Below, piece after piece: positions 11,490-19,696 of a DNA stretch of 64,000 bases. Source of the DNA: Aplectana chamaeleonis (Eukaryota; Nematoda; Chromadorea; Rhabditida; Cosmocercidae); the NCBI GenBank assembly GCA_029168955.1, contig JAPDOI010000359.1, forward strand, positions 471,501 to 535,500, read 5' to 3'. The notes under the pieces were generated by a model. The model saw only the letters and a list, made by a program, of their open reading frames with translations. It made no database searches and was not told the DNA's origin. The position numbers and the translations under genes were made by a program. Position 1 is the stretch's first letter, and the number at the start of each line of letters is the position of its first letter.

Positions 11490-11842
11490 CAGGTGAGAAA
11501 AACTAATTCCCTACCACTATTTTGGCGCTCGCACTATGCGGTATGCTGGTTTAAAAAAATTATTTTACTATCAACATTCATAACTATTAGCAAGGAGAGC
11601 AACAAAAACATGCATATCATGCAACATTACGGTATCAAAAACAACAACATTTTTCATTTCTTCTAACAATAGGTAGATCAAACACTAAAAATCATACATC
11701 ATCATACATCTTCTACAAAAAATTCTACATCTTCTATATAGATCATACACCAAAAATCCTACATCTTCTAGAAATCATAAGACCATAAAAAAAGATTTTT
11801 TCACCAAATTGTAGATCATAAAATAAAAAGGTAATAATCCTC
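11490..11842. other. AT-rich interval with short interspersed repeats
   Basis: No gene is seen. From about 11690 to 11790 the words CATACATC, TTCTAC and AAAATTCTACATCTTC recur in imperfect tandem, a degenerate short-period repeat. Confidence 0.6.
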
Positions 11843-11926
11843 CTATTCTTCCTTATATACGGCTTCCGCTTCTTCATCTTCATCGCACCGCGCCTCTCTC
11901 GCCCTCTCAGGCAAACATCGACGCTT
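11843..11926 (-). pseudogene. exon-like segment inside the TIR element
   Basis: On the minus strand CTTTTCATTGCAG forms a good acceptor ending at 11927. The downstream frame reads KRRCLPERAREARCDEDEEA, then EAVYKEE, then a stop at 11843-11845. A basic-then-acidic tail of this kind looks like coding sequence rather than noise. Direct joining to the exon-like segment at 12476-12536 does not keep phase with this frame, so an exon may be missing or the gene may be broken. I do not recognise the protein. Confidence 0.3.
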
Positions 11927-12122
11927 CTGCAATGAAAAGAATGGTTGGGCGAGTTGTGCGGTTGCGGTCACACACTGGTGCGGTTGCGGTCACACACGAC
12001 CGTATATGGCAGTTCTCACGGGAACGAAACGCTTGGGAGCATGAGCACGATTCCTCAAAATCTTTCTGTGTGGATCATGTTTTGCGCAATTGTAGTCGCT
12101 ATCCCGAATGAGAAAAATAACA

Positions 12123-12255
12123 TCGGCAGATTCAGGGCGCCGAATCGGCAGGTTCGAAGCACCGAATCCGGAGGTTCGAAGCACCGAATCGGGAGGTTCG
12201 AAGCACCGAATCGGGGGGTTCAAAGTACCGAATCAGCAGATTCAGAGCGCCGTGC
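12123..12255. repeat. 22-bp minisatellite
   Basis: About six imperfect copies of a unit containing GGTTCGAAGCACCGAATC. The outer copies are the most diverged (GATTCAGGGCGCCGAATC and GATTCAGAGCGCCG). Confidence 0.9.
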
Positions 12256-12475
12256 GGACCGCGGCAAAATCACTTGCGGGCCGCGGCGAGATAATTCATA
12301 CATACATAAAATTAGTCCGAATGAGATGGAAAGGTTCGTCCGAAAAATGCCTTCGCGACAGCCGCTCCACACTCACGCCGACCGCGTGGGCGGACGGTTT
12401 CGTTCGGACAGACTTTACATGTTTTCTCAGAGAAGAAACACGAAAAAAAAAACTATGAAATATAAATCTACTTAC
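12250..12475. repeat. partial copy of the 57.6-57.9 kb foldback
   Basis: The word CACGCCGACCGCGTGGG followed by a GGAC/TTTCG-rich stretch (12374-12420) recurs at about 57837-57890 in the foldback there. The left side is GC-rich and includes CGGACCGCGGC and GGGCCGCGGCG. It looks like a fragment of that repeat family inside the TIR element, and it sits in the candidate intron between the two exon-like segments. Confidence 0.4.
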
Positions 12476-12536
12476 CTTTAGAAGTTCGGGGAGTTGCCGA
12501 ATAAGATACCGAAGATTCACCAAATGACGCAGCCAT
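12476..12536 (-). pseudogene. first-exon-like segment with a TTTCAG acceptor before ATG
   Basis: On the minus strand GGTGGTTTCAG is followed after one base by ATG, and the frame reads MAASFGESSVSYSATPRTSK. The segment ends AAAG followed by GTAAGTAG, a consensus donor. A TTTCAG directly upstream of an initiator ATG is what a nematode spliced-leader acceptor looks like. I do not recognise the product. Since it lies inside the 3.2-kb TIR element, capture of a host 5' exon is possible. Confidence 0.35.
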
Positions 12537-13021
12537 GCTGAAACCACCATAAAGAATATTGGCGCCAAGAAAGACATGATATATCGAAATATTCAGCGCA
12601 CAATGGCCAGAGGGCCCGACTGCCGAGAGAGCACGACCAGATCTAAAACATCGACAAACCACCGCACTGTCCCGCAACCTTCCGTAACACCGGAAAGGGA
12701 TGTCAAATCTGTGTTTAGCACCCTCGAGGTTGCTACCGGGGCCACTTGGCCATCCTATTTTTCCGCGCCGCAACGATTTCGGAAAGAAAGGAAAACTCGG
12801 TATTATCATTGCGCGTCGGCGTGGGAAAACGGGTATGGCCAAGCGCGATTGCCATGTGGCTCCCCTGTTAGAATCGCCCTAGTAGCCTCTTCAGACGAAG
12901 TGTGGGCAAGGATGTTAAGCTCTTTGGGAAAGTGGAACAGTGTAGTGATGAAAATGAATTCAATCTTGGAAAGTATGTCGATTCCTTCATACATCAGAGC
13001 TAATTTTAATAATTTTTGTTG
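12537..13021. other. unassigned interior of the TIR element
   Basis: Both strands carry moderately long frames (148 codons plus, 124 codons minus), but none has a recognisable motif. If the exon at 12476-12536 is real, this interval on the minus strand would be its upstream region. Confidence 0.4.
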
Positions 13022-13230
13022 AACCAGCTCGAGTACTCGAATTCGATTAGCGCTCAAATTTTCACCCCTGCGAATAGTTGAATTCAAATCATGTTCGAAT
13101 ATTCACTTTTTGCAAATAGTCGAATTCGAATGATGTTCGAATATTTACACTTTTCGAAAATTCGAATAAAAATTCGTTCGAACAATTCGAATACTTATTC
13201 GAACTCGAATATTCGATATCCTCACTATAA
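13022..13230. repeat. TTCGAA/AATTCG-rich tract
   Basis: This is a degenerate low-complexity tract dominated by TTCGAA, TCGAAT and AATTCG, with two copies of a unit containing ATGTTCGAATATT. Related TTCGAA-rich arrays stand at 15268-15500 and 16775-17065. Confidence 0.8.
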
Positions 13231-13281
13231 TAGTCTATGCTTAAGAATCGAGAAATTTCCGGCCTCGACAATTTCCAAAGG

Positions 13282-13918
13282 CAATTTTTTCAACTTCGAA
13301 TAACCCTGAACGCAAAAGAATGAAGAACACGAATCAGCGGACAAATAGAATTAGAAACAACAGATTCAATTCCGAATCGAATCTGTTGTTTCTAATTCTA
13401 TTTGATTCGGAATCGAATCTGTTGTAGAAAAAACCAAAATGACGAGATGGATGATGAGCAAGTGATTTTTTCAACTTCGAATAACCCTGAACGCAAAAGA
13501 ATGAAGAACAGCTGGATTTTGAGATTTGCGAATTTCTTCGATAGGTGTGTTCCAAAATCGTTCTTTGTGGGTAATTGGATGTTCTCAACACGAATCAGCG
13601 GACAAATATTATTAGAAACAACAGATTCGGAATCGAATCTGTTGTAGAAAAAACCCAAATGACGAGATGGACGATGAGCAAGTGCTTCCTTCAACTTCGA
13701 ATAACCCTGAACGCAAAAAAATGAAGAACGCTGGATTTTGAGATTTGCGGATTTCTTCGAAAGATGTGTTCCAAAATCGTTCCTTGTGGGTAATTGGATG
13801 TTCTCAACACGAATCAGCGGACAAATACAATTAGAAACAAAACAGATTCTAGAAACAACAGATTCGGAATCGAATCTGTTGAGAAAAAATCGAAATGACG
13901 ATCTGGACGATGACGAAG
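13282..13918 (+). repeat. 229-bp tandem repeat, about 2.8 copies
   Basis: The block starting TTCAACTTCGAATAACCC occurs at about 13282, 13467 and 13694. The second and third units are about 229 and 225 bp, and the first lacks its middle part. Each unit ends with a palindromic ACAGATTCGGAATCGAATCTG stem, followed by AAATGACGA and TGGA(T/C)GATGA. Frames over it are shared artefacts. Confidence 0.9.
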
Positions 13919-14181
13919 TGCGGGATCGAGGTCTGACTGTATGCGCTCTCTCACGATCTGCCTGACTCTGCCTGGCTCTCGCCGTCTGTCACGCCTACGA
14001 TTGGCTCGTCGCCGTCTCACAACATCAATACGGGTAAAATCTTGCGAAATATGGCGCGTCACACTTAGGTCACATCGGAAAGTGCAAAAAGTGACGAAAA
14101 ATGGCTTCGAGGTAACAACGGCAGACTATTTTGCCTTCCACGTCACAACAGCAAGGAGTTGTGGGCTCCAGCTGACAACCG

Positions 14182-14189
14182 GGAATTCC
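14182..14189. other. 8-bp target-site duplication (right) of the TIR element
   Basis: GGAATTCC, identical to 10958-10965. It directly follows the inverse terminus TGACAACCG and precedes the continuation of CR1 ORF1 on the minus strand. Confidence 0.75.
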
Positions 14190-14258
14190 TGAGTTGTCCG
14201 CCTGCTGGCGATCCCCATCCGTACCTTCAATTGAAGAGGCAACAGCACCAGTGTCCAT
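14190..14258 (-). pseudogene. CR1-like ORF1, N-terminal 23 codons (displaced by insertion)
   Basis: The minus-strand ATG at 14258 opens MDTGAVASSIEG, then TDGDRQQADNS. At GGAATTCC the frame would pass directly into the ORF1 body at 10957 without a phase change. Without this link the ORF1 body has no start codon at its 5' edge. The longer nominal frame (to 14070) reads on into the inserted element and is not the real C terminus. Confidence 0.65.
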
Positions 14259-14520
14259 GATTATCGATTGACAAAAGCAAGAGACACCGACGACGAAAGG
14301 AGGACTCCTGGCAGAATCGAATAAAATTACCTTTCAGAGTGGCAATTGGACGGAATAATTAGAAGAAGTTTTCCCCTGCCTCTAGGGAAATCGCTTGATA
14401 TGGAGTAGTGGAATAAGGGGTTGAACGGACGAACCAAATCGAGACGAGGGCGAAACACAGCCGGTCGAGGCGCGTGCAGGGTGTCTATTATCCGCTTCAG
14501 ACTTCAGACTTAAGCTTGAG
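14259..14520 (-). mobile_element. CR1-like LINE, 5' untranslated region
   Basis: About 260 bp lie between the ORF1 start and the point where MITE sequence resumes at about 14521. On the minus strand this is the 5' leader of the LINE. It is pyrimidine-rich in places and has no long frame. The 5' boundary is set by the MITE junction, so this LINE copy could be close to full length. Confidence 0.6.
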
Positions 14521-14661
14521 ACGCTCACCTCCGGAGAAAGATGGTGTGTGAATGAAAACACACCGCTCTCAATTTCTTTTATACCCTACTCTTTATCAAC
14601 TGGTTATCATCAACTTTGTTTACCGTGAGAATTTCGTGCCGGTGTCAATTTATAATCGTCT
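14521..14661 (+). mobile_element. MITE, right half (interrupted copy)
   Basis: From about 14524 (CTCACCTCCGGAGAAAGATG) to the terminus ..TTTATAATCGTCT at 14661 this matches the right half of the intact MITE (19850-19987). Its TIR (GTGAGAATTTCGTGCCGGTG) is the inverse of the left half at 7164-7205. The flanking GTGAATCTT matches GGAAATCTT at 7155 at seven of nine bases. Confidence 0.8.
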
Positions 14662-14850
14662 GTGAATCTTGGGTGCCCCTCCCCGTCTAGGATGGTCCCG
14701 CACAATGTACCCTTAATCAAATTCGCGTCGTATACGGTGTAAGACCAGGCATATGGTAAATGCGGTATGAAGGTAGTTCGGGGGGGATTGGCAGGGGGAT
14801 GGACGGAAGGTGAGTGCACTGGAGGAGAAATGCCGGACCGGACATATTGC

Positions 14851-15239
14851 CAGTGGGGTATGATACCACGGCACTAGCCATTCATTCGACGTGATCAACG
14901 GGTGGGTTGGCCATATCAACGTGTATAGGGTATTTCAGGGGTGGAAATCAGTTTTAGCCCTAATCGGACGGTGCACCACCATTCCGTTTCCTGCGGCTGC
15001 ACCGTCGCTCAGAGGAGGGAATACCCTGCGTGGAGGCTAAATCCGTCGTGTATCAAGTATTTCGTGGGAGGGTGGAAGCCAGTTTTACTCCTATTTAGAC
15101 GGTGCACCACCGTTCCTCACAGTAGGAAAACCCCGAGCTGTCGGCTGCTGGTTGATATGACCAACCCATGGTTGATATAACCGATTCGACGTTGAACACG
15201 TCGAATCGATGGCTAATGCCATGGTATCATACCGCACTG
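14851..15239. repeat. 389-bp foldback nested in the TIR of the 14828-17105 element
   Basis: The arms of about 45-80 bp include CAGTGGGGTATGATACCA, GGCACTAGCCAT and ATTCGACGTG with their inverse at 15197-15239. The middle holds two diverged direct copies of a block with GTATTTC..GGGTGGAA..CAGTTTTA and GACGGTGCACCACC (14931-15005 and 15057-15125). Confidence 0.75.
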
Positions 15240-15267
15240 TATAGTTGTGCTTTTTGACTAAACGGAC

Positions 15268-15500
15268 CGAATGAATGAATGAATGAATATATTCGACTTC
15301 AACATTTTCGAATAAATGAATGAATGAATAAATTCGACTTCAAATTTTTTGAATAAACGAATGAATGAATATATTCGACTTTGAATTTTTCGAATAAATG
15401 AATGAATGAATATATTCGACTTTAAATTTTTCGAATGAACGAATGAATGAATATATTCGATTCTCTATTTCGAATGAATGAATATCGAAAATCGAATAAT
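15268..15500. repeat. 41-42-bp tandem array (GAATGAATGAAT/ATTCGACTT)
   Basis: Five to six imperfect units, each with GAATGAATGAAT, then ATATTCGACTT and a T-rich run. Unit starts near 15309, 15351, 15391 and 15432 give periods of 41-42 bp. It is unrelated in sequence to the 42-bp satellite. Confidence 0.9.
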
Positions 15501-15545
15501 TTCGAAAAAATGAATTAATTTAACTACGGGCCAACCGAATTCGGA

Positions 15546-15651
15546 GTTCTGCGACGCTACTGCTTTGAAGAGGCAGTTTTTAAGACTGGCATCGAAGAGT
15601 TTTGCGACGCTACTACTTTGAAGAGGCAGTTTTTAAGAATGGCATCGAAAG
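15546..15651. repeat. 53-bp tandem duplication
   Basis: Two adjacent copies of a 53-bp unit containing GCGACGCTACTGCTTTGAAG and AGGCAGTTTTTAAGA, with three or four differences between copies. Confidence 0.9.
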
Positions 15652-16439
15652 CTTTTGAACTGCTCAATATTTCCAATATTCCGCTCAGGCAGGGTTCATG
15701 AGTGGTGGCACGCAAAATCGATAAGCATCGTTTCTACACTAGCAGCTGCCTGATGCCACCCACGGCGGTTCTATTCATACAACGCCAGCGCGTCACGAGC
15801 GGGCGTTTCGTTAGACCCCGTTCAGAGTTCATTCGCGTCGCGACGCGATGTTATAATCAGTCTACATCTCAATCACGCTACGTCGCGTCGCGTCTTCGCT
15901 GGGTTTCCACAGTGAAGAGGCGCGATACATTCGGAATTACGCGCTTTCTCCTAGAACGATAGCGGTCGTATAGCGAGATGGGAGTTGTTCGGCCCGCCAC
16001 GCGCCAGCAATTCCATCAGTGTTACTGTCTGAGTTGGGGATAGTGTTCGCGGAATTTCTGGATTAGGCGTGATTCCTAGCTTTTTTTCGCTTTTCGTGCC
16101 TTTGTTACTTCGACATTTTCTGCCCTAACGAGTATGAGCCGCAAAACTTGCTGCTATTTGATATTTACTCCTTCCCTTTGAGTATTGCTCATTTTGCCAC
16201 CTATTCGTTTTATTTCGTTTCCAAAAATCGATAAAAAAAGGACAAAATCCAAATTAGCCATCGTTGACAGCCATAGAAGCACCTTGTCAAAAGTTGGGAA
16301 AAAATATACAAATCTCGCTCTATTGAAAAATCTTGTGCTCATTTTGATCTAGCGCATATGTCGTGGATTCGACTGCCTTACCAATTTTCGCGGCTTTAGC
16401 TTTGGCTACTGATAAATGGTCAGTCGGTACCCTGGATCT

Positions 16440-16610
16440 CCATCAAATTTCCGTTTCAACTCTGGAAACCGCCAAGTTTTGCTGAAAACCAAAAAAAGCG
16501 TTGGATAGAAGACGATTCACACTTTCGACCAGTATTACCCTTAGCAGAAGAAAATTCCGGCCCGCAATTGTGAACAAACGCTGTTGCAGCACGTAATGCG
16601 ATGAAATCGT
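16440..16610 (+). other. coding-like relic related to 60780-60950
   Basis: One frame reads SIKFPFQLWKPPSFAENQKK up to a stop at about 16572. A similar sequence at 60780 reads PIKFQFEIEKPPSFADIAEN, with matching DNA words CATCAAATTTC, CCAAGTTT and GGATAGA. The two may be relics of one dispersed element or gene family. I do not recognise the protein. Confidence 0.35.
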
Positions 16611-16774
16611 GCTGGGACGAAGGTTGATCGTGCCGGGAATACATGGTCCCACCAGTATTTTCATCGTGTCGCGGCGGGTGTCTGCGATATTTCAGTTACG
16701 CTCAGCCCTGACTCACACTAGTGCTGGTGCACTGGCCCTTCGAAAAATTTCTGTGTAGGATCCGGTAATGGCTG

Positions 16775-17065
16775 TGTTAGATTATTCGAATATATTCGAA
16801 GATCGAATATGTTCGAATAATTGTCAGTGTCGATAGTCGATTTCGAATAATAATCGAATACCTGGTATTTTCGATAGTCGATTTCGAATAATAATCGAAT
16901 ATGAGGTTTTTTCGATAGTCGATTTCGAATAATGATCGAATATCCGCTTTTTTCGATAGTCGATTTCGAATAATAATCGAAAATCGGGATTTTTCGATTA
17001 CTCGATAATCGAATAAATAATCGAATAATTTATTCGAATGTTTATTCGATTGCGAATATTCGAGC
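16775..17065. repeat. 41-bp tandem array (CGATAGTCGATTTCGAATAA)
   Basis: CGATAGTCGA recurs at 16831, 16872, 16913 and 16954, a strict 41-bp period. It is flanked by TTCGAATA-rich low-complexity sequence. Confidence 0.93.
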
Positions 17066-17239
17066 ACAACTATACCGCACTGGCAATATGTCGGGTCCGG
17101 CATTTCGCGTTTTCAGGTCAGTGCCACTCAGGATTCAGTTGGAGAATGAATGATACCTCTTTCGGAAATCGAAGTATTTCCATGGAGTTCCATGAAAACA
17201 ATGACTGATTGCCACTGTCTGATATCAGAATAAATTTTG

Positions 17240-17900
17240 ATTTTCATGCAATCTCTTGTGGCTCAGTAGTGAAACTGCGCAGTATCCCTGCAGGTTCCAA
17301 GAAGTTACAAGCTCAAAAAAGTAGTTTTTTATGCTTTTCGCACCTTCCAAAAAGCGCATTAGTCTTCAGAAGCACCGGAAACGGACCTCATAAATGTGTT
17401 CAGCGCCCAAAACTACCCTCTGGGCAAAATTTGGGTAAAGGCACATTTTCACAACTTTGTCCAGACTGATTGCGTTTTGAACTTGTACGGATTTGCGGTT
17501 GTGCGTTTATTTATACCAATTAGAGGGCTCTCGAAGCGTTTTAGAAAAATGTTTCAGATTTGACCTAAAACCTTCCCAAGTGGGTTATTTGGGGTGCTAA
17601 ACACGAATCTGGAGGCTGTTTGTCGATTTTTGGCAGATTACTGTAGATTACGGTGGATATACGGTAGTTTGATCAAAGTCTCAGATTTTATTCAAAATTT
17701 GTATAAGCGGGTTATACGATGTGGAGAATACGAAATTGACGTCTTTTTGTCGATTTTCAAAATACTTAGGTAGGTTTTGCAACCTAAATTACATGATACC
17801 TACCGTAACCTACAGTAAACCTCAGAATTTTGACGAACGGACCACACATTCATGTTCACCACCCTAGATTACCCCCAACGTACAAGTTCTAAGCAGAATT
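17240..17900 (+). mobile_element. dispersed repeat, fragment of the 20.2-21.3 kb foldback family
   Basis: Collinear with the reverse complement of 20490-21205: shared blocks are CTCTTGTGGCTCAGTAG, CTGCGCAGTATCCC, GAAGTTACAAGC, GCGCAT(T/C)AGTCTTCAGAA, AATTTGGGT, CCAGA(C/T)TGAT, TAGAGGGCTC, GGTTATTTGGGG and TTGTCGATTTTTGGCAGATT. Identity is roughly 70-80%. No TIR is evident on the right, so this copy is probably truncated. Confidence 0.75.
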
Positions 17901-18035
17901 GGAGAGAATTCTTTTTGAAACTCCATGAAAAATGCTTGAAGGGTACGAGCTCCATCAATTAATGGAGGCAAAGTTTCTAAGATTGATGTTAGTATGACGA
18001 GCTTTGTTAAAGTGAAAAAAAACTCTTAATTGCAG

Positions 18036-18263
18036 CTAGTGGCATCAAAGCGTCGTCGTACACTAAGAGAATCTGTGCTACCTTCGGTAGCTGAGGAAGG
18101 AACACCTCGACGTGGATCCTCAGCGAAAACAGATCCGCCGGCTGTTCCAAAACCTGGGTCAAGACCTCGTTCTTCCCTTCAACCATCAACTGCTCGATCG
18201 CAAATGGATGAGAAGGTGGAGAGCACTCTACTTCTTCTTGAAAAGCTTTACGGTCTTTAGCTG
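18036..18263 (+). pseudogene. candidate exon A of a host gene (with in-frame stop)
   Basis: An acceptor CTCTTAATTGCAG precedes an open 74-codon frame with protein-like composition: SKRRRTLRESVLPSVAEEG, then TPRRGSS, KPGSRPRSSLQPS and MDEKVESTLLLLEKLYGL. A TAG follows at 18258, then CTG and a consensus donor GTAAGT at 18264. The frame after the TAG is in phase with exon B, so either the protein ends here or a later mutation broke the gene. I do not recognise the family. Confidence 0.4.
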
Positions 18264-18310
18264 GTAAGTTAGAAAACGTCAGAGATCACTCTGAAATTTT
18301 TGTATTGAAG

Positions 18311-18354
18311 GTGTCGGAGAAACCCGAGAAGAAGGCGACTAAGCCTCGAAAAAC
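18311..18354 (+). pseudogene. candidate exon B
   Basis: A 47-bp intron (18264-18310; GTAAGT to TTTTTGTATTGAAG) leads into a 44-bp segment in phase 0, encoding VSEKPEKKATKPRK. It ends AAAAC followed by the donor GTGAGT. The 47-bp length is typical of nematode introns. The lysine-rich composition suggests a linker or nuclear localisation stretch. Confidence 0.38.
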
Positions 18355-18468
18355 GTGAGTGCTGTAGTCATTCTCTACACCGCTGCTCGTGTAAAAAGGG
18401 AGTAAAAAGTTTCACACAACACTGCCGGCGACAAGAATATCCTCGATCATTGGTTTCAAGGTACCCAG

Positions 18469-18712
18469 ATTCATGTGCCTTCCGCAGTGTGGAGTAGCTT
18501 TGAAGGATGGAATTGCGAGGAGTCGCTGGCACAAGACCCAGTGTAGAGGTGACGACGAGGGATCATTGAGTGTCTTGTCTCTGCCGAAGATCTGTGACAA
18601 GGCTAGCGGGGGGCGAGCAATGATGATTGAGAACATTCCTGTCGTTGGTATCCTCTTGTGCTCTTTTGCACCCACTACACAAAAAATAAGACCGGACGAC
18701 GTTTGCGGGTAG
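18469..18712 (+). pseudogene. candidate exon C with a C2HC-like cluster
   Basis: The acceptor GTACCCAG at 18468 keeps phase with exon B and gives TFMCLPQCGVALKDGIARSR, then WHKTQCRGDDEG. The spacing is Cys-x3-Cys-x13-His-x3-Cys, which resembles a small C2HC zinc finger of the UBZ4 kind (normally Cys-x2-Cys, then about 11 residues to His), but the spacing is off, so this is only a suggestion. The frame stays open to a TAG at 18710. The true exon may end earlier at an internal donor. Confidence 0.33.
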
Positions 18713-19110
18713 GAGCGATTTGCACGAAGGGAAACCGGCGCGACCACGTCGTTTGCCTCTCTAGAGGGCTTAGGGGAAAGACCAGCCATACGCTGTAAAA
18801 ATAATCCTATTCCTGTGGTTCCTTCGCGGCTGATGTGGAGCGCAGGTTAGAGACAGCGAGAGAGTGAAGGACCGGTAAAGCTTGCGCCGTGAGTGATGAG
18901 AATTTCGATATCTGCCACAGGACACCCAACAACAAAGTGGACGCAAGCCAATTCGTCTGCTATTCCTCCTCTTTCGTGTACTGGTTCCACAAGCCGGCTT
19001 CCCTACTGCAATCAATGCTAACTGAGCCACTCGCGCTGGTCTTCAGAGTGCGGAATCTTATCGTTCAAATATACTTAGAAACAGACAGGGAAACTTAACG
19101 CATTAGAAAA
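18713..19110. other. no confident feature; possible further exon near 18921
   Basis: GATATCTGCCACAG at 18920 is a plausible acceptor followed by an open stretch (HPTTKWTQANSSAIPPLS). The 26-bp word GCGCAGGTTAGAGACAGCGA at 18840 recurs with one change at about 62379. Nothing else can be supported. Confidence 0.25.
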
Positions 19111-19129
19111 GATTCCAAATTCGCTGAAC

Positions 19130-19265
19130 ACTCTCTGGGTCACTTGAAATTGTCAAATTAAGGAAAAAAGCTCATGGCGATTGTTGCTGGAATAGTGCTT
19201 GTGAATGTGTGCTATTGGAGATGTTGCGTGCCCAGCCGCTTGTGGCACTTCTCGAGAAGAGAGGC
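19130..19265 (+). pseudogene. candidate exon D of the host gene
   Basis: The frame is open from just after a TGA at about 19120 and reads LEIVKLRKKAHGDCCWNSAC, then ECVLLEMLRAQPLVALLEKR G, up to the donor GTAAGTAG at 19266. An ATG stands at 19221. The 5' edge is uncertain. The next intron is 59 bp with consensus ends, and the downstream segment keeps phase, which is the best splicing evidence in the window. Confidence 0.42.
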
Positions 19266-19324
19266 GTAAGTAGTACTCAGAATATCGTTGTTCTTTTGCG
19301 ATTGATGATAAGACATTTTTTCAG

Positions 19325-19404
19325 AAAGAAATACAACTTGGTACGGCTGAGGAAATGGATGGTGCGACTGTGGATCTTGGAGGGGAGCCACTCAGAAAAA
19401 CTAG
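19325..19404 (+). pseudogene. candidate exon E of the host gene
   Basis: After the acceptor ACATTTTTTCAG the phase-0 frame reads KEIQLGTAEEMDGATVDLGG, then EPLRKT. It ends CTAG followed by GTGAAAAG, a weak donor. Composition is strongly protein-like. If not spliced, the frame would end at the TGA at 19406. Confidence 0.45.
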
Positions 19405-19523
19405 GTGAAAAGTTGGCGAAATTCGGTCCCTACGCGTGGATGCGAAAGCTGATAAGGTACTCTTTCGGAATTGAAGACCCACTAGTCATTTTCGACTGCG
19501 AGTTCTCTGTACTATGTTTACAG

Positions 19524-19692
19524 AAACATGAACAAAACCTGTGTGCATTCACACGAAAACCTTTCCACCAACAGTCTGTCCTCTAATCCGAAAAAGTTCC
19601 CCATCACAGAGAGTGCTGCTGTCTATCAGCGAACAGCTGCGGGCGGTCACGTCGCCGTACGTATAGTCTGGTTTCCAAAAGAGACCAATTAG
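19524..19692 (+). pseudogene. candidate terminal exon of the host gene
   Basis: The acceptor CTATGTTTACAG joins in phase with exon E (AG|A). The frame runs 56 codons (NMNKTCVHSHENLSTNSLSS, then NPKKFPITESAAVYQRTAAG and GHVAVRIVWFPKETN) to a TAG at 19690. The stop lies five bases before the target duplication of the MITE at 19697, so the MITE sits at the start of the 3' flank. No family is recognised. Confidence 0.4.
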
Positions 19693-19696
19693 GTCA

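Larger units (their letters stand above)
10966..14181. mobile_element. 3.2-kb non-autonomous TIR element inserted in CR1 ORF1
   Basis: The element begins CGGTTGTCACCTGG on the plus strand and ends with the inverse of CGGTTGTCAGCTGG: 14 bp with one mismatch. It is flanked by the 8-bp direct repeat GGAATTCC. An 8-bp duplication is typical of hAT-type DNA transposons, but I see no transposase frame, so the assignment is inference. The interior is a mosaic of two foldbacks (10975-11150 and 11162-11485), a 22-bp minisatellite, a TTCGAA-rich tract, about 2.8 copies of a 229-bp tandem unit, and two exon-like segments on the minus strand. Composite or capture-type elements have such content. Confidence 0.72.
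14828..17105. mobile_element. 2.3-kb element with ~35-bp terminal inverted repeats
   Basis: The left end (AAATGCCGGACCGGACATAT, continuing TGCCAGTG) and the right end, inverted, agree at about 33 of 37 positions. Beyond the inserted foldback at 14851-15239 the left side continues TATAGTTGTGC, which matches the inverse of 17064-17074 and extends the TIR. No clear target duplication or transposase is seen. The interior is mostly tandem repeats. Class unknown. Confidence 0.6.

Noticed and set aside
13091..13965. Frames of 60-98 codons over 13.1-14.0 kb
   Set aside because: They repeat with the 229-bp tandem unit and TTCGAA tract and carry no protein features.
15702..15962. 86-codon plus frame
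   Set aside because: It overlaps palindromic CGCGTCGCGACGCG-type sequence and lies inside a repeat-rich TIR element; no recognisable features.
17249..17310. tRNA-like A and B box words (also 20243 and 21150, inverse)
   Set aside because: No cloverleaf can be drawn. The words sit inside the arms of a foldback family and differ between copies.
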